Of a DNA stretch of 64,000 nt, positions 1 through 8,430 are shown in pieces. Position 1 is the stretch's first letter. Every line of letters begins with the position of its first letter. The position numbers were made by a program, and so were the translations under genes. The notes under the pieces were generated by a model. It saw only the letters and a list, made by a program, of their open reading frames with translations, did not search any database and was not told the DNA's origin. The stretch comes from Aeromonas allosaccharophila (lineage in GTDB: Bacteria > Pseudomonadota > Gammaproteobacteria > Enterobacterales > Aeromonadaceae): the NCBI RefSeq assembly GCF_000819685.1, contig NZ_CDBR01000097.1, positions 1 through 64,000 of the forward strand, written 5' to 3'.

Positions 1-200
1 AGTTTGGTTTGCGTTCATTCATTACCGAGGCAATGAACTTCAGCGGCTCAATGAATTGCTGAAATAAACTGTTCGGCTTGTTATTGCTAACAAGTCGTTT
101 TGGTCACTTCACCAGACATTGAAAATCAACAAAATTGTTTGATGTTCGATGCTGTGAGTGCCCACACAGATTGCTTGATTCAAATTGTTAAAGAGCGTCA
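1..200 (-). promoter_or_regulatory. rRNA operon leader with boxA (16S gene lies left of the window)
   Basis: Read on the minus strand, 186-196 is GCTCTTTAACA, the boxA antitermination element of rrn leaders. It is followed by the conserved run ending in CTGTGTGGGCAC (to about 158) that precedes 16S genes in enteric and related bacteria. The 16S gene itself is not in the window and should begin just left of position 1. A 63-codon plus-strand frame over this stretch is not a gene. Confidence 0.88.
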
Positions 201-223
201 CGCTTGTCGCGTTGAGGAGGCGC

Positions 224-251
224 ATATTACGCTCCTCACTTCGAAAGTCAA
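224..251 (-). promoter_or_regulatory. rrn P2 promoter
   Basis: Minus-strand TTGACT (246-251) and TAATAT (224-229) are 16 bp apart, about 30 bp upstream of boxA. A GC-rich discriminator follows the -10, as in stringently controlled rRNA promoters. The match is visible; its activity is inferred. Confidence 0.8.
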
Positions 252-339
252 GCGATTGTTTTCGCTTTTCTTTCGGCGCCCACTTCATTAAGAAGCTGGC
301 TCATCAGCTCGGCGTGTTCCGCCGTGCTGGTAGGGGCGC

Positions 340-367
340 ATTATAGGGAGCCGCGCCGGGATGACAA
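340..367 (-). promoter_or_regulatory. rrn P1 promoter
   Basis: Minus-strand TTGTCA (362-367) and a perfect TATAAT (340-345) are separated by 16 bp and followed by a GC-rich discriminator (GCGCCCC). It lies about 115 bp upstream of P2, the usual tandem P1-P2 arrangement. The AT-rich run beyond 367 could act as an UP element. Confidence 0.78.
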
Positions 368-463
368 GGGCTTTTTCAGCAAAAAAGTTCGTTCGCTCAG
401 ATATCAAGCAATCACCTCTTTTTTTGTTCGAAATGGCATCAATCTAGACTATTGCCGGATTTA

Positions 464-514
464 AATTGAACATTTGAAAAGCCAATTTATAATTGCCATC
501 TCAAATGTTCAATT
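464..514. promoter_or_regulatory. Perfect 14-bp inverted repeat upstream of nnrS
   Basis: AATTGAACATTTGA (464-477) is repeated exactly in inverted orientation at 501-514, with a 23-bp AT-rich spacer. The right arm ends just before the probable ribosome-binding site of nnrS. It could be an operator for a nitric-oxide or anaerobic regulator, or an mRNA hairpin limiting translation. The arms do not match the FNR or NsrR consensus as I know them, so no regulator is named. Confidence 0.6.
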
Positions 515-525
515 GGAATGCCCTC

Positions 526-1722
526 ATGCATCAAATCCTCGATAGCCATAAGGAAGAGCAAATCGTCCCGCTGTTCCGCTTGGGGTTCCGACCCTTCTTC
601 TTGTTCGGAGCTCTGTTTGCTGCCGTCGCCATGCTGCTCTGGCTGGGGCAGCTCAACAGTTGGCTTACCTTGCCCGGGATTGCCAACCCGATCTGGTGGC
701 ATGGTCATGAGATGCTGTTTGGTTTCGGGGCTGCCATCGTCGCGGGTTTCTTGCTCACCGCGGTGCAGAACTGGACGGCCCATCCAGGTGTTCGGAGCTG
801 GCCATTGGCGCTGGTGGTGGGGTTGTGGATGTTGCCAAGGACATTGTTACCCTGGCTGGGTGAGGAGAATACGCTCCTGATGGTGGCAGACCTGCTCTGG
901 CTACCGCTTTGCACCTGGTTCCTTGCCAAGCCTATTTTGATCACCCGGCAATGGCGAAACCTGTTCTTCGTGCCCCTGTTGCTGATACTGACCTTGCTCA
1001 ATGGCGCCAGCTGGTTATGGCATGCAGAGTGGAATACCGTTGAGCATCTGCTGATCACGACTGTGCTGTTGTTTACCACCCTGATCGCCGTGATGGGTGG
1101 AAGGGTGATTCCGTTCTTCACCGCCCGAGCAACCGGTCAGGAGAAAGCCACACCTCGGCTCTGGCTGGAACGGGCGGCGCTCGCGACATTGTGGCTTATC
1201 TTGCTGTGCTGGCTGCTGCTCCCCACCCAATGGGTCACCTGCATATATATAGTGCCTCTCTATATAGTGGCAGCGAGTTTGCATCTGTGGCGACAACTGC
1301 GTTGGCATCTGCCATCGACCATTGCGCATCCCCTGCTGTGGTCACTCCATCTCGCCTATCTGTTTATCCCTCTTGGCCTGCTCGCTCTTGCGGCACATAG
1401 CGCGGGTCTGCCCATCACGCTGTCAATGGCCAGCCACCTGCTCAGCGCAGGCTGTATGGGCACCATGATCCTGGGCATGATTGCGCGAGTCTCCCTCGGT
1501 CATAGCGGTCGGGCGTTGCAGGTGGGGCGCAGGATCACTGGCGCATTTGCCCTGGTTATCGCTGCCGCCACAATCCGGGTGGTGATTCCGCTACTCTGGC
1601 CTGCCTATACCCTGCACGGCTGGAACCTCAGCGCGCTTGCCTGGATCGCTGCCTATGGTCTGTTTGTCTGGGTCTATACCCCGATACTGGCCAGCCCCAG
1701 AGCTGATGGCCGACCGGGTTGA
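526..1722 (+). CDS. nnrS: NnrS family heme/copper membrane protein
   Basis: The protein of 398 residues matches the NnrS family, polytopic membrane proteins that relieve nitrosative (NO) stress. Visible family features are the N-terminal PLFRLGFRPFF motif, then WWHGHEMLFGFG and GFLLTAVQNWT, a later GGRVIPFFTARAT, and LGMIARVSLGHSGR near the C-terminus. About 12 hydrophobic segments run through it. I chose the ATG at 526 because GGA sits 8 bases upstream and the residues then align with relatives. Upstream ATG (505) and TTG (493) starts would lie inside the inverted repeat at 464-514. The gene stands alone beside an rRNA operon transcribed away from it. Confidence 0.9.
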   Translation: MHQILDSHKEEQIVPLFRLGFRPFFLFGALFAAVAMLLWLGQLNSWLTLPGIANPIWWHGHEMLFGFGAAIVAGFLLTAVQNWTAHPGVRSWPLALVVGLWMLPRTLLPWLGEENTLLMVADLLWLPLCTWFLAKPILITRQWRNLFFVPLLLILTLLNGASWLWHAEWNTVEHLLITTVLLFTTLIAVMGGRVIPFFTARATGQEKATPRLWLERAALATLWLILLCWLLLPTQWVTCIYIVPLYIVAASLHLWRQLRWHLPSTIAHPLLWSLHLAYLFIPLGLLALAAHSAGLPITLSMASHLLSAGCMGTMILGMIARVSLGHSGRALQVGRRITGAFALVIAAATIRVVIPLLWPAYTLHGWNLSALAWIAAYGLFVWVYTPILASPRADGRPG

Positions 1723-1738
1723 TCTCTGCAGGGCATGT

Positions 1739-2308
1739 TCAGGGTGTGGCAACCGGATAGTGGATCAGGTTGTGGAAAATAGCCGGAGCAATGCCCAGAT
1801 TGCGATAACCGTGGGGGCGGTCGGCAGCAAAGCGCACAGCCTCCCCTTGCGCCAGTGAGCGCCACTCCCCTTCCACCAGCACCTCCATCATGCCGCTGAT
1901 GACGATGACATGCTCGGTCACTCCCGGCTCATGGGGCTCGGATTCACGCTGGTAACCCGGCAACAGGGTCAGCTCAAGCAATTCGAAGCCAAACCGGTTT
2001 TCATAAGGGAAGAGCGGCGCTACTTGCATGCCCTCTCCCGCTGGCTGCTGGCGAATGGCATCGGCGGTGCGATAGAGCACCTCTGCCTGCGCGGCTGGTG
2101 TGGGCTCGATGAAACTGGAAAATGAGACTCGAAAACCGGTGGCGATCTTCCATAGCGTTGCCACCGTCGGGCTGGACTCCCCCCGCTCAATCTGCCCCAG
2201 CATCGCCTTGCTGACACCCGTTTCGCGCGCGGCGGCATCCAGACTCCAGCCTCGCTCGCTGCGCAGCTCCTTCAGTCGAGCAGCCAGATGCTGACTCATC
2301 TCTTGCAT
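1739..2308 (-). CDS. sutR: XRE-family regulator with C-terminal cupin (SutR/YdcN-like)
   Basis: A 189-residue transcription factor. Residues ~8-62 form an XRE helix-turn-helix (ETGVSKAMLGQIERGESSPTVATLWKIATG), nearly identical to that of E. coli SutR (YdcN). Residues ~105-185 form a small cupin domain (HEPGVTEHVIVISGMMEVLVEG) that probably senses a small ligand. The ATG at 2308 has GAGG upstream. It is divergent from the benzoate-type carrier, as ydcN/ydcO are in E. coli, so it probably controls that carrier and itself. E. coli SutR is linked to sulfur-utilisation genes; whether that holds here is unknown. Confidence 0.85.
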   Translation of the reverse strand: MQEMSQHLAARLKELRSERGWSLDAAARETGVSKAMLGQIERGESSPTVATLWKIATGFRVSFSSFIEPTPAAQAEVLYRTADAIRQQPAGEGMQVAPLFPYENRFGFELLELTLLPGYQRESEPHEPGVTEHVIVISGMMEVLVEGEWRSLAQGEAVRFAADRPHGYRNLGIAPAIFHNLIHYPVATP

Positions 2309-2351
2309 AACTGCCTCTTTATTACTCTATTACTCTTGCACAATGCGCCTT

Positions 2352-2367
2352 GTGCGCTATAGCGCAC
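2352..2367. promoter_or_regulatory. 16-bp perfect palindrome between sutR and ydcO
   Basis: GTGCGCTATAGCGCAC is a perfect palindrome in the 128-bp divergent intergenic region, 44 bp from the sutR start and 69 bp from the ydcO start. A further CGCAC half lies at 2401-2405. Position and symmetry fit a dimeric operator for the adjacent XRE-cupin regulator; this is inference. Confidence 0.55.
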
Positions 2368-2436
2368 GACGATATAGTCAAAACCAGATTGTACGTAATA
2401 ACGCACAGCACGTCACAACGCCAAGAGGAAATCCCC

Positions 2437-3597
2437 ATGCCCTTCGCCCTCCCCCATCTGGTCGCAGGCTTTATCGCCGTGATGGTCGGTTACACCAGCT
2501 CCGTCATCCTGATCATCCAGGCCGCCACGGCGGCGGGTGCTGATACTGCCCAAGTTGCTTCCTGGCTCTGGACGCTGGGGATCGGTATGGGGGTGAGCTG
2601 CATCGGCCTCTCTCTCTATTACCGCATGCCCGTACTGACCGCCTGGTCCACCCCGGGCGCGGCACTGCTGATCACTACTCTGGGCAACTTCACTCTAGCG
2701 GAAGCCATCGGCGCCTTTGTGATCTCGTCCCTGCTGATTACTCTGTGCGGCATCAGCGGCTGGTTCGACCGTTTGATGAGGCATATCCCGGCTCCGCTGG
2801 CCGCCGCCATGCTCGCTGGGGTGCTGCTCAGATTCGGGCTGGATCTGTTCAAGGTCGCCCCGCAAGATCCCTTGCTGCTTGGCACCCTGCTGCTGACCTT
2901 CCTGCTGGGGCGTCATCTCTGGCCCCGCTATACCATGGTACTGGTGCTGGGAGTGGGGATGCTGATCTGCAGCGTGCGGGGGGAATTGCAGCTGGCAGCC
3001 CTGCACTGGCAGCTCGCCAGCCCGGTCTGGACCTGGCCAACCTTCTCCCTTGATGCCTTTTTTGGCATCGCGCTGCCGCTGTTCATTGTCACCATGACAT
3101 CGCAAAACATGCCGGGGATCGCCATCTTGCGAGCACATGGCTATCAGCCTGCCACCTCCTCGCTGATCAGCTGGACTGGCCTGACCGGCCTGCTGCTCGC
3201 CCCTTTTGGCGGCTATGCCTTCAATCTGGCCGCCATCACCGCCGCCATCTGCATGGGCAAAGAGGTCGACCCGGATCTCAAGCGCCGCTGGCCTGCTGCC
3301 GTCTGGGCGGGTTGCTTTTATCTTGTGACCGGCTGTTTTGGCGCGACCGTCGCGGCCCTGTTTAGCGCCTTTCCGGCAGCACTTGTCACCTGCGTCGCCG
3401 GATTGGCCCTGCTAGGCACCATCGGCAGCAGCCTGCACTCGGCCTTGCAACAGGATGAAGCGCGAGAAGCTGCGCTGCTCACCTTTATCATTACCGCGTC
3501 AGGGATCAGCCTGCTCGGCATCGCGGCAGCCTGCTGGGGGCTGCTCATCGGACTTGCCTTGCACTGGCTTCATTTATATCGACAAGAAAATCAATGA
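2437..3597 (+). CDS. ydcO: BenE-family benzoate/H+ symporter-like carrier (YdcO)
   Basis: A 386-residue polytopic membrane protein of the BenE family. The start MPFALPHLVAGFIAVMVGYT, then SVILIIQAATAAGA and the AWSTPGAALLIT motif (residues ~66-77), are typical of BenE/YdcO. About 12 membrane segments are visible. AAGAGGAA precedes the ATG at 2437; a frame reaching back to 2350 has no ribosome site and would overlap the operator. The E. coli homologue is named only from similarity to benzoate transporters, so the substrate is unproven. No benzoate catabolic genes are nearby. Confidence 0.87.
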   Translation: MPFALPHLVAGFIAVMVGYTSSVILIIQAATAAGADTAQVASWLWTLGIGMGVSCIGLSLYYRMPVLTAWSTPGAALLITTLGNFTLAEAIGAFVISSLLITLCGISGWFDRLMRHIPAPLAAAMLAGVLLRFGLDLFKVAPQDPLLLGTLLLTFLLGRHLWPRYTMVLVLGVGMLICSVRGELQLAALHWQLASPVWTWPTFSLDAFFGIALPLFIVTMTSQNMPGIAILRAHGYQPATSSLISWTGLTGLLLAPFGGYAFNLAAITAAICMGKEVDPDLKRRWPAAVWAGCFYLVTGCFGATVAALFSAFPAALVTCVAGLALLGTIGSSLHSALQQDEAREAALLTFIITASGISLLGIAAACWGLLIGLALHWLHLYRQENQ

Positions 3598-3733
3598 GAC
3601 CTCAAACCGTGATGACCTGCGCAAGATCCGGGAAAATTAGTTCACAGATGAAACTAATTACCCTCTATTGGTGTCAGGGCACCACTCTTCCCGGACATGG
3701 TGCTCTGTCAGGTTCATGCAACGGAGAATAATA
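3598..3733 (+). promoter_or_regulatory. Leader of the 3734 gene with two inverted repeats
   Basis: The 136-bp gap holds AATTAGT...ACTAATT (about 3636-3660) and a longer hairpin with arms around GGGCACCA (about 3678) and TGGTGCTC (about 3698). Neither is followed by a T-run, so they are more likely mRNA structure or an operator for the downstream gene than a terminator of ydcO. Confidence 0.35.
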
Positions 3734-4798
3734 ATGAAACATCAGGCTTTCATCATGTTGCTGGCGCTTCTGGGCGTCAGCACGGCACACGCAGCCGACA
3801 CGGACAGAGAGCTGGCTCGCCAGCTCGCACTTCAGCAGAAAAACCTGCTGCCCCTGCTGAGCAATCAGCAATACCAGAGCCCGCTTCCCAACCTGCTGCA
3901 AAAAGCCAGCCCGCGCCTTAAACGGCAGGCGACCGATGCCAACCAGGCGGCCATCAGTCGGCAAGGACTGGATGGCGAGGTCAAGCAACTGATGCAGTTG
4001 CGGCTGGCCAACACCGAGCAGGCCGCCGCACTGCAACAGGGCGTCGAACCGCTGGTCGCTTATGTTCCGAGCGGGGATGAGAAGAGCTGGAGCGCGATCG
4101 AGGCGTTCGACAGCGCTGGCAATCCCGTCTATCTGGATGTGGACAAGGCACCGGCTCGGCCGGTTCTGGTGGTCGAGGCGGATCCCGTCAAAGCCAAGAA
4201 CGCAGGCTTGAAGGTGATACGCAAGGCGCTGGCCGATGCGGATCTGCAAAGCGCACCGCGAGCGGCGGCCAGCACGGCGCCGCTCAAGACCAGTGTCCTG
4301 AAAAAGATCAGACTGAAGGATGATCAGGAGCCCTGGCTGCTCGGCGCGGCCGAAGTGTATGCGGTGGTCGCAGGGGTCAATCCCAGCCGGGATGAGCCAG
4401 TGGTCGATATTGTCGACATGCCCTACCTCGACTATGACAACACCGATTACACCCCCAACCAGATCCTGGTCTACTGGGATCGCTATCGCTGGGGAGCCGT
4501 CGACGTGGTGATGATGGAGCAGGATGACAACGTCAACTACAAGGAGCTGAGCGCTCTGCTGATTGAAGCCCTCAAGCTCGGCTTTACTGCGGGTGGGGTG
4601 CCGGAAGCGCTGCCCTTCCTCGATCTTGGTGGTCGCATCGTCAAGGCGCTGCCCGACTCCTGGATGACCAACAACGATGACTATCTGGATACCTTCTACA
4701 CCCTGGAGCAGGATCAGGTCTATCACCAGTATCCGGGGGCTGCCGGTAATGCGGTTATCGATCTCGAGCCGAAAGAGATCCCGGTAACCCGGCCTTAA
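3734..4798 (+). CDS. Secreted protein of unknown function, possibly DUF3103-like
   Basis: The ATG at 3734, preceded by ACGGAGAA, gives 354 residues. They open with a clear signal peptide (MKHQAFIMLLALLGVSTAHA) cleaved after AHA. The mature part is acidic: a helical N-terminus rich in Leu/Gln, then a region around VVDIVDMPYLDYDNTDY and a C-terminal segment with YWDRYRWGAVDVVMMEQDDN. I recall similar proteins in Vibrio and Aeromonas under DUF3103, but that assignment is tentative. No catalytic motif is obvious. It is a single-gene unit ending at a strong bidirectional terminator. Confidence 0.7.
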   Translation: MKHQAFIMLLALLGVSTAHAADTDRELARQLALQQKNLLPLLSNQQYQSPLPNLLQKASPRLKRQATDANQAAISRQGLDGEVKQLMQLRLANTEQAAALQQGVEPLVAYVPSGDEKSWSAIEAFDSAGNPVYLDVDKAPARPVLVVEADPVKAKNAGLKVIRKALADADLQSAPRAAASTAPLKTSVLKKIRLKDDQEPWLLGAAEVYAVVAGVNPSRDEPVVDIVDMPYLDYDNTDYTPNQILVYWDRYRWGAVDVVMMEQDDNVNYKELSALLIEALKLGFTAGGVPEALPFLDLGGRIVKALPDSWMTNNDDYLDTFYTLEQDQVYHQYPGAAGNAVIDLEPKEIPVTRP

Positions 4799-4813
4799 AC
4801 CACGACCATAGCG

Positions 4814-4850
4814 AAAAAGCCAATGAGCAACTCATTGGCTTTTTGCTTTT
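4814..4850. terminator. Bidirectional terminator between the 3734 gene and metF
   Basis: A perfect 14-bp stem (4814-4827 with 4831-4844) and a CAA loop, flanked by A-runs and T-runs on both sides. It suits the two convergent genes. Confidence 0.9.
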
Positions 4851-4867
4851 ATCGCGCTGACCACAGG

Positions 4868-5854
<987 letters not shown>

Positions 5855-5956
5855 TCAACAGGGATTTACCTCACATCCGATCTGACGAACGTCATATTTA
5901 CAAAATTAACGGTACGTAACCGAAAAGTGCCCATCCCAAAATCGCCCCAGTCGAGT

Positions 5957-6035
5957 TATGATGGGGCCAGATCGTCCTGGACGTTCTGAATCTGCGTGTG
6001 ATTGTTTGGCCGGAGGATTCTCCGGCCCCTTTTCA
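5957..6035 (+). promoter_or_regulatory. Leader of the 6088 gene: -10-like box and terminator-like hairpin
   Basis: TATGAT (5957-5962) resembles a -10 element, without a good -35. About 45 bp on, GGCCGGAG (6008-6015) and CTCCGGCC (6020-6027) form a perfect 8-bp stem with a GATT loop, followed by CCTTTTC. This could be a leader attenuator for the acetyltransferase gene or the 3' end of a short RNA of about 65 nt. Confidence 0.35.
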
Positions 6036-6087
6036 TCTATTTCCCCCTCCTGCCGATAACAGAATGAGTCTTTGCAGGAGCACCATC

Positions 6088-6885
6088 ATGGATACCCACC
6101 CCGGCTTTGCCACCGACTTGCTGTTTGATCGCTATCAGGGCGAGGTCACTCAGCATGAGCAGTTCTGGGCGGTTCGCACACCGGATGCTCCCGACTACTA
6201 CTTCGGCAACTACCTGTTGCTCACCACCCCGCCCAGCGACCGTGACAAAGGCTGGCTGGAAGCCGCCTTTGATCAACTGATCGGTCACGACCACAGAGTC
6301 CGCCACCGCACTTTTCAATGGCCACTGGCGGCCGGGCAAAACAGCCGGATCGCCGGTTTTGTCGCAACGGGATACCAGTATATGGAGTGCGTGGTGCTGG
6401 CGCTGGATAAGCAGAGCTGGCAGCCTCATGGTGATATCAATGGTCCCCAGGTTCGCGCCTTCACCACTGCGGATTGGCAAGAGTGGCTCGACTTCGAACT
6501 GCATGAGCGGGATGAGGGGCACACGGCAGAGAGTTATCTCCCCTATCTGCAATCCCGCCGGGCACTCTATCAGGCCATGATTGCCGATGGGCTCGGGGAG
6601 TGGTGGGGGATCTGGCAAGAGGGGCAGCTGGTAGCCAGTTGTGGTCTCTTCTTCTGCGGCCCGCTGGGCCGCTTCCAGTTGGTACGCACTCACCAGGCGT
6701 GGCGCAATAAGGGTTTATGCCGCCAGCTGCTGAGTCAAGTAGCTCGCGCAGGATTGTCCCGCGCCAAGCAGCTGATCATCGTGGCCGACGAGCACTACCA
6801 TGCCCAGCGCATTTACCGCTCTCTGGGGTTCGCCCCGGTAGCCCGCATCGGCAGCCTCTGCCGTTGGCCCCACGACACACCATAA
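6088..6885 (+). CDS. GNAT family N-acetyltransferase
   Basis: A 265-residue protein starting at an ATG preceded by GGAG 7 bases upstream (6077-6080). The C-terminal ~100 residues carry the GNAT acetyl-CoA fold: strand FQLVRTHQAWRNKGLCRQLL, with the pyrophosphate-loop pattern Q/RxxGxxxxL slightly degenerate (RNKGLCRQL), then HAQRIYRSLGFAPV. The N-terminal half (residues ~1-130) has no recognised motif and may be a second, degenerate acetyltransferase-like lobe. The substrate is unknown. It is transcribed alone, between metF (divergent) and the binding-protein gene (convergent). Confidence 0.8.
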   Translation: MDTHPGFATDLLFDRYQGEVTQHEQFWAVRTPDAPDYYFGNYLLLTTPPSDRDKGWLEAAFDQLIGHDHRVRHRTFQWPLAAGQNSRIAGFVATGYQYMECVVLALDKQSWQPHGDINGPQVRAFTTADWQEWLDFELHERDEGHTAESYLPYLQSRRALYQAMIADGLGEWWGIWQEGQLVASCGLFFCGPLGRFQLVRTHQAWRNKGLCRQLLSQVARAGLSRAKQLIIVADEHYHAQRIYRSLGFAPVARIGSLCRWPHDTP

Positions 6886-6923
6886 AGAAGCGATTCGCTC
6901 TGGCCGCGAGCCATCAATAAAAA

Positions 6924-6955
6924 CGGGAGGCTGATGCCTCCCGCTTGTTATTTAT
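6924..6955. terminator. Shared terminator of the GNAT and binding-protein genes
   Basis: CGGGAGGC (6924-6931) and GCCTCCCG (6936-6943) pair around a TGAT loop. On the minus strand the stem is followed by TTTTTATTG, a good U-tract, so it serves the 6965-8422 gene. On the plus strand the tract is weaker (CTTGTTATTT). Confidence 0.8.
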
Positions 6956-6964
6956 GCTGATGAG

Positions 6965-8422
6965 TTATTGCTGCGGTGCTTCCAGCTCGTTGGAGAGCGC
7001 CTGCTCCACATCAGCCGCAGGAGCGGGGACTGGCGCCGTCGCAGCTGATGCAGGTTCTGCGGGAGTCACAGCGGGTGTCACCACGGCCGGCGTGTCACTG
7101 GTCGCGGGTGCAGCGGACACAGCAGCCGGTGCTGAAACCGGAGCAGGCGTGACGGCATCGCACTGACAATCCGCGCTCTTGGCCTTGCTGCCCTGATGAG
7201 GGGCATACCAGCCCTTCAAGCCCCCCTCCAGTCGATCCGCGGCCGCCTTGGGCTCCATCTTGCCAAGCAGCACCGCCTGACTCACCTCGGCCAGTTCATC
7301 CCCCAACTTGGGCGTACCACGAGAGAGGATCTGGGTCGCCACCCGAATGGTCGAGTCACACTGATCGCGCCACTCCATCATCTCTTTGGCCGCCGGATTG
7401 GTGACATCAAAGAAGTGGTTGGAGAGGGAGAAGAATCCCGGCAGCGAGTTGGTATAGAGCTCGGCAAATTGCGGCGTCGTCAGCCACTGCAAGAAGGCCA
7501 TCGCCCCCTCTTTGTTCTTGCTGGCCGGATTCATCCCCATACCGATATCGGTGTGGTCGGTAAAGAAGCAGCCATCCCCCTGTTTGGCCACTGGCGGACG
7601 CATAACGCCAAAATCGACCTTGCCGGTGAAGGGCGCAATCTCCCAGGAGCCCGCCACATAGAAGGCGGCCTTGCCCGAAGTGAACAACTCGTTGCTGGTC
7701 GCATAATCGCGGCTCTCGCCCCCCTCACCAAGGTAGGATCGCCAGCGGGCCAGTTCGTCGAACACCTTCACATATTGCGGGTTATCCAACCGCTCCTGCC
7801 CGCCGATCAGCGCCAGACGGCCGTCCTCCCCCTTCCAGTAGTTGGGGCCAATATTCTGGAACCCCAGCTCGGAGGCAACCCAGCTCTCGGAACCGCTCAT
7901 GGCCAGCGGCACATAGCGCCCGTCTGCCTTGATCTTGTCCAGCACCGCAAAGAACTGATCGCGGGTTTGCGGCAATGTCAGCCCCAACTCACTGAAGATC
8001 TTCTTGTTATAGAAGAAGCCATGGATTACCGAGGCCATCGGCACGCAGAAGGTCTGGGCACCGGAATCGGTCTGCCAGGGTGACTGGGCAAAACTCGGGA
8101 AGTTCTCCATCCCCGCCATCTCGGTCAGCTCGGCCAGATGGCCCGCCTTGAACAGGGCGAGCGAGTCATCAAACGGACGGCAGGTGATCAGATCCCCCGC
8201 CTTGCCCCCTTTCAGACTCTCCCACAGAGTGGGCATGTAGTTGACGTTCTGCACCGGATGAAAACTCACCTTGATGCCGGGATGCGCCGCCTCAAACGCC
8301 GGGATAATCTTCTGCTCCCACAGCGCCTTGTCATCGGTTCGCCAGCTTTCAATCACCAGCTCACTGGCCATCAGCTGGCCACACAACAGGAGACTCAGGG
8401 CTCCAATCCACTTTTTAGACAT
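6965..8422 (-). CDS. Periplasmic sugar-type solute-binding protein with Pro/Ala-rich tail
   Basis: A 485-residue family-1 (MalE/UgpB-type) extracellular binding protein. A signal peptide (MSKKWIGALSLLLCGQLMA) precedes the mature start SELVIESW. Typical features are ALWEQKIIPAFEAAHPGIKV (~32-51), KGGKAGDLI, FYNKKIFSELGL, FTSGKAAFYVAGSW and FLQWLTTPQFAEL. After residue ~415 the protein runs into a CQC pair and a ~60-residue Pro/Ala/Val-rich tail, unusual for this family. No permease or ATPase gene adjoins it. It begins 8 nt after a chemoreceptor gene, so it may present a ligand to that receptor rather than feed a transporter. The ligand is unknown. Confidence 0.88.
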   Translation of the reverse strand: MSKKWIGALSLLLCGQLMASELVIESWRTDDKALWEQKIIPAFEAAHPGIKVSFHPVQNVNYMPTLWESLKGGKAGDLITCRPFDDSLALFKAGHLAELTEMAGMENFPSFAQSPWQTDSGAQTFCVPMASVIHGFFYNKKIFSELGLTLPQTRDQFFAVLDKIKADGRYVPLAMSGSESWVASELGFQNIGPNYWKGEDGRLALIGGQERLDNPQYVKVFDELARWRSYLGEGGESRDYATSNELFTSGKAAFYVAGSWEIAPFTGKVDFGVMRPPVAKQGDGCFFTDHTDIGMGMNPASKNKEGAMAFLQWLTTPQFAELYTNSLPGFFSLSNHFFDVTNPAAKEMMEWRDQCDSTIRVATQILSRGTPKLGDELAEVSQAVLLGKMEPKAAADRLEGGLKGWYAPHQGSKAKSADCQCDAVTPAPVSAPAAVSAAPATSDTPAVVTPAVTPAEPASAATAPVPAPAADVEQALSNELEAPQQ

Positions 8423-8430
8423 AAGCCCTC

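Noticed and set aside
100-291. 63-codon plus-strand frame at the left edge
   Set aside because: It lies across the rRNA leader (boxA, P2) on the opposite strand.
434-477. FNR-type box (TTGATnnnnATCAA) in the nnrS upstream region
   Set aside because: Partial halves are present (ATCAA at 438-442, TTGAA at 466-470) but the spacing and sequence do not fit.
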